64,000 nucleotides of DNA from JASMHC01 sp964476515 (GCA_964476515.1 CAYZAY010000001.1:8405-72404); one strand, 5' to 3'. Positions 35,045 to 44,904 are shown, counted from the stretch's first letter. Program-made: numbers and translations. Notes: generated from the sequence alone by a model not told the origin.

Positions 35045-35806
35045 ATGATCAGCGCGTTGCCTGAAATCGAGTATCTGGTAGTTGCGCTTATCGTTGGGTT
35101 CATCGGGGGCGTCGTCAAAGGCATCGTCGGCTTTGCTTTACCCGTCATCGTGGTCTCTGGACTAAGCCTGTTTTTTCCACCTCATCTGGCCATCGCGGGA
35201 TTAGTGATACCATCGATCCTTACAAATACATGGCAGGCTTTGCGACAAGGCCCGCGTGAAGCAGCAAAGTCGCTTTGGAAGGTTCGATTTCTTTTTGTGG
35301 TGAGCGTGATCACGCTTTTCATCGTCGCGCAGTTTGTTCCGAGTTTGCCGGAAACCGCATTGTACCTGTCTTTGGGTGTGCCGATTGTTCTGTTTTCACT
35401 GATCCAGATGGCGGGTTGGAGGCCGACAGTTTCACGGAACAGCAAACTGGCAGAGGGTATCGCGGGAGTACTAACCGGCTTGTTTGGTGGATTGGCGGGC
35501 ATCGTGGCACCTCCGGTAGTCGTTTACTTGAACGCCATCAACACACCCAAAGTTGAACATGTGCGCACACAGGGTGTGGTGTTCGGGCTGTTCGTAATGC
35601 TGTTTACGTTCGCCCATTTCCGCACGGGTTTTTTTCAACTCGAAGGACTGGTGACTTCATGCCTCATCGCAGTGCCTGCACTAATCGGCACGTTTGTCGG
35701 ATTCCAAATTCAGGATCGGGTTGATCAGAAAACGTTTCAAAAGCTGACCATGATCGTGTTGCTTCTTGCGGGCCTCAATCTGATCCGCCGTGCAGTTCTA
35801 GGCTAG
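35045..35806 (+). CDS. Sulfite exporter TauE/SafE family protein
   Basis: 253 residues, about eight transmembrane helices, with the family repeat FIGGVVKGIVGFALPVI near residue 20 and GLFGGLAGIVAPPVVVYL near residue 145. Family members export sulfite or other organosulfur compounds. Starts 4 bp after the coiled-coil gene. The stop shares CTAG with the moaE stop. Confidence 0.85.
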   Translation: MISALPEIEYLVVALIVGFIGGVVKGIVGFALPVIVVSGLSLFFPPHLAIAGLVIPSILTNTWQALRQGPREAAKSLWKVRFLFVVSVITLFIVAQFVPSLPETALYLSLGVPIVLFSLIQMAGWRPTVSRNSKLAEGIAGVLTGLFGGLAGIVAPPVVVYLNAINTPKVEHVRTQGVVFGLFVMLFTFAHFRTGFFQLEGLVTSCLIAVPALIGTFVGFQIQDRVDQKTFQKLTMIVLLLAGLNLIRRAVLG

Positions 35807-36249
35807 GACCACCGGTCCAAGCTGGCCTCATCCTCGTCCTTGGCCTCTACCCATTCCGCCCCATTCTTTAGGAATTCTTTCTTCCAGAACGGCGCGCGGG
35901 ATTTTAGGTAGTCCATCAGATACTCGGCGGCTTCAAAAGCGTCTTTGCGGTGTCTGGACGCAGTAGCGACCATCATGATCGTTTCACCGGGGGCAAGGTC
36001 TCCATAGCGGTGAATGACAAGCACATCGCCAAGCGACCAGCGTTCAACCGCTTGTGTGGCAATTTCGGTCAGAGCCTTTTCCGTCATGCCCGGATAATGC
36101 TCAATCACCATTTTTTGCAGCGTGTTGTCCGCGTTGTCGCGTACGATGCCAGTAAAGGTCACAACGGCGCCCTGATCCTGATGGCCTTGGGCAAAAGCCG
36201 ATGCCTCGGCCCCTAAATCGAATGGTTCGGACTGAACGGCAATCTTCAT
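35803..36249 (-). CDS. moaE: Molybdopterin synthase catalytic subunit
   Basis: 148 residues: GAVVTFTGIVRDNADN (about residue 27), YPGMTEKALTEIA (about residue 53), HRYGDLAPGE and SRHRKDAFEAAEYLMDYLKSRAPFWKKE (about residue 98), which holds the catalytic Lys and Arg region. Works with MoaD to add two sulfurs to precursor Z. 2 bp after the moaD stop. Confidence 0.95.
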   Translation of the reverse strand: MKIAVQSEPFDLGAEASAFAQGHQDQGAVVTFTGIVRDNADNTLQKMVIEHYPGMTEKALTEIATQAVERWSLGDVLVIHRYGDLAPGETIMMVATASRHRKDAFEAAEYLMDYLKSRAPFWKKEFLKNGAEWVEAKDEDEASLDRWS

Positions 36250-36251
36250 TA

Positions 36252-36500
36252 TCAGCCGCCAGTCATTGGTGGAAAGAATGCAACTTCGCGCGCACCCGCA
36301 AGGCTGGCGTCAAAATCCGTCAGCTCTTGGTCCACTGCCACCCGCAGGGCCGAAAGGTCAGCGAAAGCGGCCTCGTAGCGTTCTTCTTTCGCACACAGTT
36401 CATTAACCAGATCAGCGACCGTCGCAGCGGTCGTTTCCAACCGCTCTTTGGGAAGACCGATGCGTTCACGGACCCACGCGAAATAGAGAACATCAATCAT
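36252..36500 (-). CDS. moaD: Molybdopterin synthase sulfur carrier subunit
   Basis: 82-residue ubiquitin-like protein ending FFPPMTGG, the Gly-Gly that is thiocarboxylated. Start MIDVLYFAWVRERIGLP at ATG 36500; upstream codons in this frame overlap pgsA and are unlike the family. Operon pgsA-moaD-moaE. Confidence 0.93.
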   Translation of the reverse strand: MIDVLYFAWVRERIGLPKERLETTAATVADLVNELCAKEERYEAAFADLSALRVAVDQELTDFDASLAGAREVAFFPPMTGG

Positions 36501-36502
36501 GG

Positions 36503-37162
36503 TCAGCCCTTTAGATGTGGTAGAGCTTTGCGGAAATAATCCCAGCCAGTTATCGCCGTAAGAAGCATGGCCAGCCAAAGCAGCCCGATGCCGAAATTCG
36601 CGGTTAGCTTGAACGCAGTGAATTTCCAGCGAAGTCCAAGCTCGTCACTTAGTTCACCAGCGATAATCGCGTCGAAGGTTTTTCCGTCCATACCGAATGA
36701 CGACATGCCAACTGCGTGCTCAAAAATGCCGTGCGCAAACAGGATGGACACGGCCACCATCTGAACCGTCGTTTTCCACTTGGCGAGCTTGGTGACCTTC
36801 AGCGTTCCGGCTGTATCGCCTAGGAATTCTCGAAGCCCAGAAACAAAGGTTTCCCGAAACAGGATCACCACGGTGGGGAAAAATATCCAGAACGACATGC
36901 CAGTCAGGGCTACAAGGGCAAGCAAGGCAGTCACGACCATCGCTTTGTCGGCGATCGGGTCCAGCATTGTGCCCAGTTTGGACGTCTGCTTCCATGCGCG
37001 GGCAAGATAGCCGTCGACCCAATCCGTGACCGACGCCCCGACAAATAGGATCAACGCGATCCAGTCTGCATAGGGTCTAACAACAAAGAGAAAAACCAAG
37101 CCGACAACGGGTGCGGCCAGCAATCGAAAGATGGTCAGGATGTTCGGCAAATTAAGCGTCAT
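36503..37162 (-). CDS. pgsA: CDP-diacylglycerol-glycerol-3-phosphate 3-phosphatidyltransferase
   Basis: 219 residues, polytopic, with the CDP-alcohol phosphatidyltransferase motif DWVDGYLARAWKQTSKLGT followed by MLDPIADK (about residues 46-72). It makes phosphatidylglycerophosphate. In relatives uvrC commonly precedes pgsA in the same direction; here uvrC is 7.7 kb away, beyond a transport cassette. Confidence 0.94.
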   Translation of the reverse strand: MTLNLPNILTIFRLLAAPVVGLVFLFVVRPYADWIALILFVGASVTDWVDGYLARAWKQTSKLGTMLDPIADKAMVVTALLALVALTGMSFWIFFPTVVILFRETFVSGLREFLGDTAGTLKVTKLAKWKTTVQMVAVSILFAHGIFEHAVGMSSFGMDGKTFDAIIAGELSDELGLRWKFTAFKLTANFGIGLLWLAMLLTAITGWDYFRKALPHLKG

Positions 37163-37270
37163 ACTGTTCCCTAGATATTGCTGCGCGAATTGAAAAGCCC
37201 GAACGGCAACGACGTTGGTTTTGTCGTAAATACGCTTGGTACGCGGCAGTTTCCATGCCTAAGCTGCCTT

Positions 37271-39360
37271 ATGCGTATAAAAACTGACTTCCCCCGCCAA
37301 ATTAAAGTTATTGAGGACCAGCGTATCGTGATGCCGGACGGTTGTGAACTGTCGGCAAGGATCTGGTTGCCCGAAGACGCCGAAGCCGATCCGGTGCCAA
37401 TGATCCTAGAACATTTGCCCTACAGAAAGCGCGACGGGACGATTGCGCGGGACGAGGTTTCGCATCCTTGGATGGCAGGTCACGGCTACGCGTGTGTGCG
37501 TGTCGATATGCGCGGGAATGGTGATAGCCATGGGCTACACGAAGACGAATACACGCAACAGGAATGGGACGACGCGATCAGCGTTATGGATTGGGCGCGT
37601 GAACAGGCTTGGTGTAGCGGCAACTTCGGAATGCAGGGCATTTCGTGGGGTGGGTTCAATTGCCTGCAAGTCGCCGCTTTACGTCCACAAGGCTTAAAGG
37701 CTGTCATTTCTGTTTGCTCGACAGTCGACCGATACGCAGATGACATCCATTACAAAGGCGGCGCGTTGCAGAACGAAAACCTCGGCTGGGCAAGCCAGAT
37801 GTTGGCGTATTCATCGCGCGCACCTGATCCGGCGCTCGCCCCGAATTCGTGGCGCGACATGTGGGTTGAGCGATTAGAGGCGCAGGCATTTGACCTTGAG
37901 ACATGGTTGGATCATCAGACCAGAGACGATTATTGGAAGCATGGATCGGTTTGCGAAGATTATTCGGCGATTGAAGCCGCCGTGCTTTCGATTGGTGGTT
38001 GGCACGATGGATATCGAAACACTATCAGCCATGTAGTTTCTAACCTAAACGCCCCCGTGAAGGGCATCATTGGGCCGTGGATTCACAAGTACCCGCACAT
38101 TGCTGCGCCACAGCCAGCCATCGGGTTTCTGCAAGAGGCCAAGCGATGGTGGGATCACTGGCTGAAGGGTTTGGATACCGGTGTCGAGAACGATCCCGAC
38201 ATGCGGATCTACGTGATGGATTCAGTGAACCCCAAGGCTTGGCTGCCGGAAAGACCGGGGCGTTGGATTGCCGAAGCCGATTGGAAGAACTCGACGATCA
38301 ATCGTGAGACGATGCATTTGACAGATGGTGGACTGGCCGATGCGGTTGGAGATTGTTCGGCATCGGTTTGTTCACCAGCGGATTGCGGCTCGACCGGGGG
38401 CGAGTATTTCCCGTTCGCTTATGGTCCCGAATTCCCGATTGATCAGCGTTTGGATGATTCTTATTCGGCTTGTTTCGACGGGGCAGTTATTGGCGAAGCT
38501 ATCGACCTTGTAGGGGCACCGTCGATCAAGCTGAGGCTAAGTGCGGACAGGCCGGCTGCGCAAATTGCAGTCCGTCTGTGCGATGTTTTCCCTGACGGGA
38601 CATCGGCCATGATCTCGCACGGGATGCTGAACTTGCAGCATCGCAAATCGCATGAAACGCCAGAGGCTGTGGTGCTGGGCGAGGTTTTCGACGTTGAATT
38701 CAATCTCGATGATTGCGGCTATCGCGTTCCAGCAGGGCATAAACTGCGCGTCGCGGTTCAGGCGAACTATTGGCCGTTCCTGTGGCCTGCGCCCGAGTTG
38801 GCAACGGTAAGCATTCACGCAGGGTCGATTGAGTTGCCTGTTCGACCATTGGCGGATTCGGATGAATGGTCTTTCGAACCATCCGAGGGGAGCCAGAAGT
38901 GGAATATTGAGACCCATCGCACAAGCAAATGCACGCGAGTTCGCGAAGTGGATCTTGAGACCGGTGACACGATTATGCGGATCACAAATGGTGATGGTCA
39001 TGTGACCGAACACCAGATGATGGAGTGTCTTGGCGNNNNNNNNNNTTGAGAGTTTGACTGCAAACCCATTTGTTCAGCGGTGATGGTCATGTGACCGATC
39101 TTGCACACGGGCTGTCGAACTCTTCGATCACGCAAGAAGAATGGCGGATCAACGGGGATGATCCCTTGTCTGCGCGCGCTGACATTCGTTGGCTCACGAC
39201 TTTGGGACGCGACGATTGGCAGACGTCTACCGAAGCTGTGTCATCCATGACCGCCGATGCCGAGGCGTTTCACATCAAGGCTGAACTACGTGCTTGGGAA
39301 GGTGACGAGTTAGTCATCGAGCGAAAATGGGATCGCAGTATCCCGCGAAACTGCATGTAA
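37271..39360 (+). CDS. CocE/NonD-type (S15) alpha/beta hydrolase, broken by assembly gap
   Basis: An acyl hydrolase or peptidase of the X-Pro dipeptidyl-peptidase (S15) class. N-terminal alpha/beta domain with nucleophile GISWGGFN (Ser about residue 125), GGWHDGYRN (Asp) and GPWIHKYPH (His), and a C-terminal jelly-roll domain that is cut by the gap at 39036-39045. The coding continues as GDGHVTDLAHGLSNSS... to RSIPRNCM at 39360. Joining the two copies of a 20-bp repeat (38990-39009, 39079-39098) gives a clean frame of 667 codons. ATG 37271 chosen. Neighbour of a peptide importer; it may cleave imported compounds. Alternatives: cocaine-esterase-like or beta-lactam hydrolase. Confidence 0.85.
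39036..39045. other. Assembly gap (10 N)
   Basis: Ten Ns inside the S15-type hydrolase gene. Both flanks carry the same 20-bp sequence, so the bases from 39010 to 39078 are suspect. Confidence 0.97.
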
Positions 39361-39372
39361 GTTTCCCACAAA

Positions 39373-39398
39373 AAAACGGCGCCGTTTGGCGCCGTTTT
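39373..39398. terminator. Bidirectional terminator between hydrolase and peptide-binding protein
   Basis: Perfect 11-bp stem AAAACGGCGCC/GGCGCCGTTTT with loop GTTT, A-rich on one side and T-rich on the other, between two converging genes. Confidence 0.9.
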
Positions 39399-39421
39399 CG
39401 ATTTCAGTCCTGAAGTGGAAC

Positions 39422-41029
39422 TTAGTTGAACCACCAGCGCTCGGCCGAGTGCGAACCATCCAGCTCCCAGTTCGCCGCAACATCGTCCGAGTGGCCGATC
39501 TTGTTCGACAGACCCATGATGTAGTTCGCGAACATCGGAACGATGGCACCGCCGTCGTCGCTGATGAGCATCTGACATTCGGCGTACATTGCTGCGCGCT
39601 TGACGTCGTCCAGCTCGGAACGTGCCGCAACGACGATGTCGTTGAACTTGGCAGACGCATCAGTGCCTTTCCAAGCTGTATCGTTCCACTCAGTGTCGTT
39701 GGTATAAGCTGCCGAGTACATCCAGTCTTGGGTTGGACGACCACCCCAGTAACAAGCTGACCAGCCTTTTTTGTTCCAGACGTTTGACCAGTAGCCATCC
39801 GATGGTTCACGCACCACTTCGACTTCGATGCCTGCTGCACCGGCCGACGCCTGGATAAGCTGAGCCGCGTCAACCGCACCAGCAAATGCTGCATCAGATG
39901 CAGACAGCTGGATCGCACCGCTGTGGCCCGATTTTTTGTAGTGGAACGCCGCTTTGTCAGCATCATATTCGCGCTGAGGCATGTCGCCTGCGTGATATGG
40001 AACCGCTGGCGAGATTGGGTGGTCGTTACCCAATGCACCGTGACCAAGAAGAATCTTGTCCACCATTTCCTGACGCTTGATCGAATACTTGAGCGCCATA
40101 CGCAGGTCGTAGTTGTCAAACGGTTCTACGTTCAAACGCATCGGGAAGGTGTAGTGCAGATAACCGGTTGTCTCGAGGATGTTGACCGCTGGCGAGCGCG
40201 CCAGAAGAGCAACGGTTTTTGGATCGAGACGGTCGATAACATCAACCTGACCTGACAGCAGAGCGTTCTGACGCGCTGTGATGTCGATGATCGACAGCAG
40301 AGTGAACTCGTCAAAGTAAACGTCTTTGAAATAGTTCGGGTTGCGTGTCATTTCTGCGCGGACACCAGGTTCAAAGTTCTGGAGCGAGAAGCCACCAGTA
40401 CCGATACCGGCTACTGGATCGATTTTGCCGTCCATCGAAGGCATGACTGCCAAGTGATAGTCGCCAATCACGAATGGGAAGTCGGCGTTTGGTCCGTTGA
40501 GGTCAATAACAACGCGGTTGGCACCATCGGTGCGGATGTCTGTGACCGAAGCCAGCAGGCCTTTCGCAGCCGACTTGGAATCTTCACCGCGGTGATAGTT
40601 CAGCGATGCGACAACATCGTCGGCATGAAGCGATTTGCCGTTGTGGAATTCAACACCGCTGCGCAGGTTGAAGATCCAGCTTGCACCGCCATTTGATGCT
40701 TCCCAGCTTTCAGCAAGGTCACCGCGAAGACCACCGTCTGGGCCAATTTCAGTGAGGTGGTTGAAGACCGTGTTTACAAGGTTGTTTGTAAACCCGTTTT
40801 CATATGTCGCCGGGTCAAGGCTATCTGTGGTCGAACCGTGACCGACACCGACACGGTAGTGACCGCCAGACTTAGGTACTGCGGCCATTACTGATGTCGC
40901 CATACCAAGAGCAGACGGCAGCGCAACACCCGCAGCAACCATCGAACTCACGAAGGAGCGTCGGCTGATATGGCCAGCAGCGAATTTGGTTTTCTGTTCC
41001 GCCATGAACAGAGTTTTACGATCTTTCAT
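39422..41029 (-). CDS. Peptide/solute ABC substrate-binding protein (family 5), Tat-exported
   Basis: 535 residues. Twin-arginine signal SRRSFVSSMVAAGVALPSA (about residues 22-40), then a family 5 (DppA/OppA-like) binding protein with GDLAESWEAS (about residue 100), FNLRSGVEFHNGKSLHADDVV (about residue 118) and NPNYFKD (about residue 235). It delivers ligands to the permeases at 41.3-43.2 kb, which are divergently transcribed. Related proteins bind di- or oligopeptides or opines; ligand unknown. GGAAGG precedes the ATG. Confidence 0.88.
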   Translation of the reverse strand: MKDRKTLFMAEQKTKFAAGHISRRSFVSSMVAAGVALPSALGMATSVMAAVPKSGGHYRVGVGHGSTTDSLDPATYENGFTNNLVNTVFNHLTEIGPDGGLRGDLAESWEASNGGASWIFNLRSGVEFHNGKSLHADDVVASLNYHRGEDSKSAAKGLLASVTDIRTDGANRVVIDLNGPNADFPFVIGDYHLAVMPSMDGKIDPVAGIGTGGFSLQNFEPGVRAEMTRNPNYFKDVYFDEFTLLSIIDITARQNALLSGQVDVIDRLDPKTVALLARSPAVNILETTGYLHYTFPMRLNVEPFDNYDLRMALKYSIKRQEMVDKILLGHGALGNDHPISPAVPYHAGDMPQREYDADKAAFHYKKSGHSGAIQLSASDAAFAGAVDAAQLIQASAGAAGIEVEVVREPSDGYWSNVWNKKGWSACYWGGRPTQDWMYSAAYTNDTEWNDTAWKGTDASAKFNDIVVAARSELDDVKRAAMYAECQMLISDDGGAIVPMFANYIMGLSNKIGHSDDVAANWELDGSHSAERWWFN

Positions 41030-41289
41030 TTGACTTGTGCCTTCCTGTTGTGAACGTCGTTATTTTTGCCCTTTGTGAGGCTTCTCTTCAGAACAACTCA
41101 AAAAGGCATACCTGTTTTGGTACATTCGGACCGTAACAACAGATTGGTCGGTAAAGCAAATTTCTTCCACAAAGCCGTTTACTTTTTTACTTACTTTCGC
41201 CTACCCTTTTTCGACAGGGAACTTGGGATGGCCCAAAAACGACACCACCAATAAATGGTGCTGCCAATCCCGACAAAGCAATAAGGGGG
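41030..41289. promoter_or_regulatory. Divergent promoter region of peptide importer
   Basis: 260 bp without a gene, between the substrate-binding protein (leftward) and permease (rightward). AT-rich patches (around 41160-41200) are suitable for promoters. A short inverted repeat CACCA-ATAAA-TGGTG is at 41246-41260. I could not place -35/-10 boxes with confidence. Confidence 0.4.
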
Positions 41290-42279
41290 ATGATGACCGT
41301 GCATCCGGTTATCAGGACGGTTCTACAGCGCCTTGCATTGGGCGTAATAACTTTGTTCTTCGTTTCGATCGTAATCTTCAGCGGCGTTGAAATGCTGCCG
41401 GGCGACTTTACACAAGCTGTTCTTGGACAGGCTGCAACTGAAGAGACCGTAGCCGCTTTCCGACGCGAGCTTGGCCTCGATCAGCCTGCATACATACGCT
41501 ATATCGATTGGATCGGCGGTGTCATGTCCGGTGATTTCGGCACCTCTTTCTCGGGCCGTGCCGCATCAGGCATAGACCGTTCACGAGAAGTGGTAGACCT
41601 GATTGGGCCACGCCTTTGGAACACATTGTTCCTTGCGTCCATGACCGCGATTGTGGCTGTTCCGCTGGCATTGTTCCTTGGCATCACTGCCGCGCTATAT
41701 CGCAACTCGGTTTATGACCGTGTTGTGAATGCTTCGACGCTGGCAACGATTTCCACACCGGAATTCTTCGTCGCTTACATCCTGATTCTTTTCCTTGCAG
41801 CGCTTAACCCAGTGTTCCCGTCGCTTGCGAATGTTTCCCCAGGTATACCGTTGGACGAGCGAATTGATCGTAGCGCACTTCCAGCAATGACCCTGTCTTT
41901 GGTCATTATCGCCCATATGATGCGCATGACTCGCGCAGCTATCATCAACCTGTTGGCCAGCCCTTATATCGAAATGGCTCGCCTAAAAGGTCTGTCTTCG
42001 ACCCGCGTGATCCTATTCCACGCACTGCCAAATGCTTGGGCCCCAATCGTCAACGTTATCGCGTTCAACCTGGCATATCTGGTTGTTGGCGTGGTCGTGG
42101 TCGAAGTGGTCTTTGTTTATCCCGGCATCGGCCAGTTGATGGTCGACGCAGTGACAACCCGTGACATTCCGGTGGTTCAGGCCTGTGCCCTGATCTTTGC
42201 CGCAACTTATATCGTGCTCAACCTGTTGGCCGATATCATTTCGATTGTCACCAACCCGAGGCTTCTGCATCCAAGATGA
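41290..42279 (+). CDS. Peptide ABC transporter permease, DppB/OppB-type
   Basis: 329 residues, six-helix BPD permease. N-terminal signature LGVITLFFVSIVIFSGVEMLPGD and EAA loop near residue 235 (MARLKGLSSTRVILFHALPN), with GVVVVEVVFVYPGIGQLMVDA. First of two membrane subunits. AAGGGGG lies at the start ATG; the second ATG two codons in (41293) is an alternative. Overlaps the next gene by ATGA. Confidence 0.9.
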   Translation: MMTVHPVIRTVLQRLALGVITLFFVSIVIFSGVEMLPGDFTQAVLGQAATEETVAAFRRELGLDQPAYIRYIDWIGGVMSGDFGTSFSGRAASGIDRSREVVDLIGPRLWNTLFLASMTAIVAVPLALFLGITAALYRNSVYDRVVNASTLATISTPEFFVAYILILFLAALNPVFPSLANVSPGIPLDERIDRSALPAMTLSLVIIAHMMRMTRAAIINLLASPYIEMARLKGLSSTRVILFHALPNAWAPIVNVIAFNLAYLVVGVVVVEVVFVYPGIGQLMVDAVTTRDIPVVQACALIFAATYIVLNLLADIISIVTNPRLLHPR

Positions 42280-43193
42280 GTACTTCCGAAGGTTATTCCG
42301 CAAAGGACGAAGTCGGTCAGGTCCGCACACGCCGAACATGGCGTCAGCGCGCTTGGATCGAACTTAAGAAAGCGCCATTCACTGCATGGCTGGGTATGAT
42401 TGTTATCTCATTCTACCTGATCGTCGCCTTATTCGCCCCGATCATCGCACCCTATGGCGAGGCTGAAATCACACCGATTCCCTACGCCCCTTGGGGGGGC
42501 GAGCATATGTTTGGCACTGACCAGATCGGCAGGGATATTCTATCGCGCTTGATATTCGGCGCCCGGAACACAATCGGCATCGCGCTTGCCACTACATTTC
42601 TAGCCTTTCTGATCGGTGGGGGATTTGCTTTGGTTGCCGCCATCAGCCGAGGCTGGGTGGACCAGATTTTGTCACGGGTCGTTGATATTCTGATGGCCAT
42701 TCCGAGCCTGATTTTTGCGCTTATGCTTCTGTCGATCTTCGGTTCAAATATCACGTCCTTGATCATCATCATCGCTATTCTCGACAGCACACGCGTATTC
42801 CGCCTGACCCGCGCGGTGGCGATGAACGTGGTTGTGATGGAATACGTTGAAGCCGCCAAGCTGCGCGGCGAAGGTCTGGGATGGGTGATGCGCCGTGAAA
42901 TCCTTCCTAACATCATGCCGCCACTGGTGGCTGAATTCGGCCTGCGCTTCTGTTTCGTCTTCCTGACAATTGCTGCGCTTAGCTTCCTTGGTGTGGGCAT
43001 CCAGCCCCCAACGGCTGACTGGGGCTCGATGGTGCGTGAAAACGCGTCGTTGATCCAGTTCGCGCAGTTTGACCTGAAAGCCGGCATTACGCCTCTGCTT
43101 CCTGCGGCAGCGATTGCCATCCTTACCATCGCGGTCAATTTCGTGGTGGATTGGTTCCTAATGAAAACGAGCGGTCTGCGCGATGAGCACTGA
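42276..43193 (+). CDS. Peptide ABC transporter permease, DppC/OppC-type
   Basis: 305 residues. N-terminal helix then HMFGTDQIGRDILSRLIFGAR (about residue 78), the OppC-type signature, and EAA loop EAAKLRGEGLGWVMRREILPN (about residue 193). Starts within the stop of the first permease; its last 11 bp overlap the ATPase gene. Confidence 0.92.
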   Translation: MSTSEGYSAKDEVGQVRTRRTWRQRAWIELKKAPFTAWLGMIVISFYLIVALFAPIIAPYGEAEITPIPYAPWGGEHMFGTDQIGRDILSRLIFGARNTIGIALATTFLAFLIGGGFALVAAISRGWVDQILSRVVDILMAIPSLIFALMLLSIFGSNITSLIIIIAILDSTRVFRLTRAVAMNVVVMEYVEAAKLRGEGLGWVMRREILPNIMPPLVAEFGLRFCFVFLTIAALSFLGVGIQPPTADWGSMVRENASLIQFAQFDLKAGITPLLPAAAIAILTIAVNFVVDWFLMKTSGLRDEH

Positions 43194-44811
43194 TAACAAA
43201 GACGTCCTTCTAGACATCAAAGGCATGGTGATCGACGGTTTCTCGGACGAGAAATGGCACGAAATTATCAAAGGCGTCGACCTGACCCTTCACAAGGGCG
43301 AAGTTCTGGGCCTAATCGGGGAATCCGGTGCAGGCAAGTCCACACTAGGTCTGGCCGCCATGGGTTTTGCCCGTCCGGGCTGTCGTTTGACGAGCGGTGA
43401 GATTTGGTTCGATGGCGTCGACCTTATGAAGGAACCCGAGGTCACCAAGCAAAAGCTTCGCGGTGCACGGATCGCCTATGTCGCCCAATCGGCAGCAGCG
43501 GCGTTTAACCCTGCACACACCCTGATGGAGCAAACCATCGAAGCGGGCGTGCGCCATGGGTTGGTGTCCGCCGAAGAAGCACGCGAAGACGCCAAAAAGC
43601 TGTTCGCGGCAATGGATCTTCCGGACCCCAACAACATCGGTGATCGATATCCACACCAAGTGTCGGGCGGCCAGCTTCAGCGGGCAATGACCGCGATGGC
43701 GATGGCTTCGCGACCTGACCTGATTATTTTTGACGAACCAACGACTGCGTTGGACGTAACCACGCAGGTGAACGTTCTTGCCGCTATGCGCAACGCGGTC
43801 GAACAATTCGGGACTGCCGCGATATATATCACGCATGACCTTGCTGTGGTTGCCCAGATGGCAGACCGGATCAAAGTGCTGCGTTACGGGGTCGAGGTAG
43901 AAGAATCCGATACCCAAACCATGCTAACCAACCCGAAAGAGGAATACACAAAGTCTTTGTGGTCTGTTCGCTCTATCGAAAAAGAAGCGGACGGTCAGGG
44001 CGACAAAATCCTCGAAATTAAAAATATCACGGCGGCCTACGGGAAAATTCCTGTGCTGAAGAATGTCGATATTGCGGTCCCCAAAGGAAAAACGGTTTCA
44101 ATCGTTGGCGAATCCGGTTCGGGAAAATCCACAACCGCGCGCGTGGTAACTGGCTTGCTTCCCCAGCTTGAGGGCGAAGTTCTGTTCCACGGCAAGGCAC
44201 TGCCTGCTCGCCTGAAAGATCGCTCAAAGGATCAGTTGCAGCGCATCCAAATGATCTATCAGATGGCCGACACAGCGATGAACCCGCGCCAAACGGTTGG
44301 CGAGATCATCGGTCGTCCTGTCGAGTTTTACACCGGCCTTCGCGCCAAAGCCGCAGATCAGCGCGTCAAAGAGCTTTTGGAAATGATCGAGCTGGACGAA
44401 AGCTTTATGGATCGTCTACCCGGAGAACTTTCTGGTGGTCAGAAGCAACGTATCTGTATCGCCCGCGCATTGGCCGCTGAGCCCGAATTGATCATTTGTG
44501 ACGAGGTGACTTCTGCGCTCGACCAAATCGTTCAGGAAGGCATTTTGAAGCTTCTGATGCACCTGCAAGAGGAACTCGGTGTTTCGTACATCTTCATCAC
44601 CCACGACATCGCAACAGTCCGCGCGATCAGCGACGAGGTTGTGGTGATGTATCAGGGTGAAGTGGTGGAACAGGGTGGCAAGCAAGAAATCTTTAGCGAA
44701 CCACATCCAGCATACACAGAGCTGTTGCTAGCATCGGTTCCCGAGATGGAAATCGGTTGGTTGGAGAAGACCATCGAGACGCTTGGCGAAAAACGCGCAG
44801 CGATGGGATAA
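43183..44811 (+). CDS. Peptide ABC transporter ATPase, fused DppD-DppF type
   Basis: 542 residues with two complete ABC modules. Module 1: Walker A GESGAGKST (about residue 46), signature VSGGQLQR (about residue 161), Walker B IIFDEPTTALD. Module 2: Walker A GESGSGKST (about residue 308), signature LSGGQKQR (about residue 417), Walker B LIICDEVTSALD. Powers uptake through the two preceding permeases; each half contacts one. A terminator follows. Confidence 0.93.
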   Translation: MSTDNKDVLLDIKGMVIDGFSDEKWHEIIKGVDLTLHKGEVLGLIGESGAGKSTLGLAAMGFARPGCRLTSGEIWFDGVDLMKEPEVTKQKLRGARIAYVAQSAAAAFNPAHTLMEQTIEAGVRHGLVSAEEAREDAKKLFAAMDLPDPNNIGDRYPHQVSGGQLQRAMTAMAMASRPDLIIFDEPTTALDVTTQVNVLAAMRNAVEQFGTAAIYITHDLAVVAQMADRIKVLRYGVEVEESDTQTMLTNPKEEYTKSLWSVRSIEKEADGQGDKILEIKNITAAYGKIPVLKNVDIAVPKGKTVSIVGESGSGKSTTARVVTGLLPQLEGEVLFHGKALPARLKDRSKDQLQRIQMIYQMADTAMNPRQTVGEIIGRPVEFYTGLRAKAADQRVKELLEMIELDESFMDRLPGELSGGQKQRICIARALAAEPELIICDEVTSALDQIVQEGILKLLMHLQEELGVSYIFITHDIATVRAISDEVVVMYQGEVVEQGGKQEIFSEPHPAYTELLLASVPEMEIGWLEKTIETLGEKRAAMG

Positions 44812-44834
44812 AGCGACCCAAAGTTAAAATAGAA

Positions 44835-44890
44835 CGTAGGCCAGGCTTCAGCCCGGCTTATTTTTTGGTGGGTTGGAAACCCACCCTACG
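44835..44890. repeat. Y-shaped palindromic repeat containing a terminator
   Basis: Outer arms CGTAGG (44835-44840) and CCTACG (44885-44890) enclose two hairpins: GCCAGGCT/AGCCCGGC (44840-44857, one A-C mismatch) and GGTGGGTT/AACCCACC (44867-44885). The first hairpin is followed by TTATTTTTT, so it also works as a terminator for the peptide ATPase gene. Looks like a copy of a dispersed repeat. Confidence 0.65.
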
Positions 44891-44904
44891 GGTTATTAGC
44901 CCGC

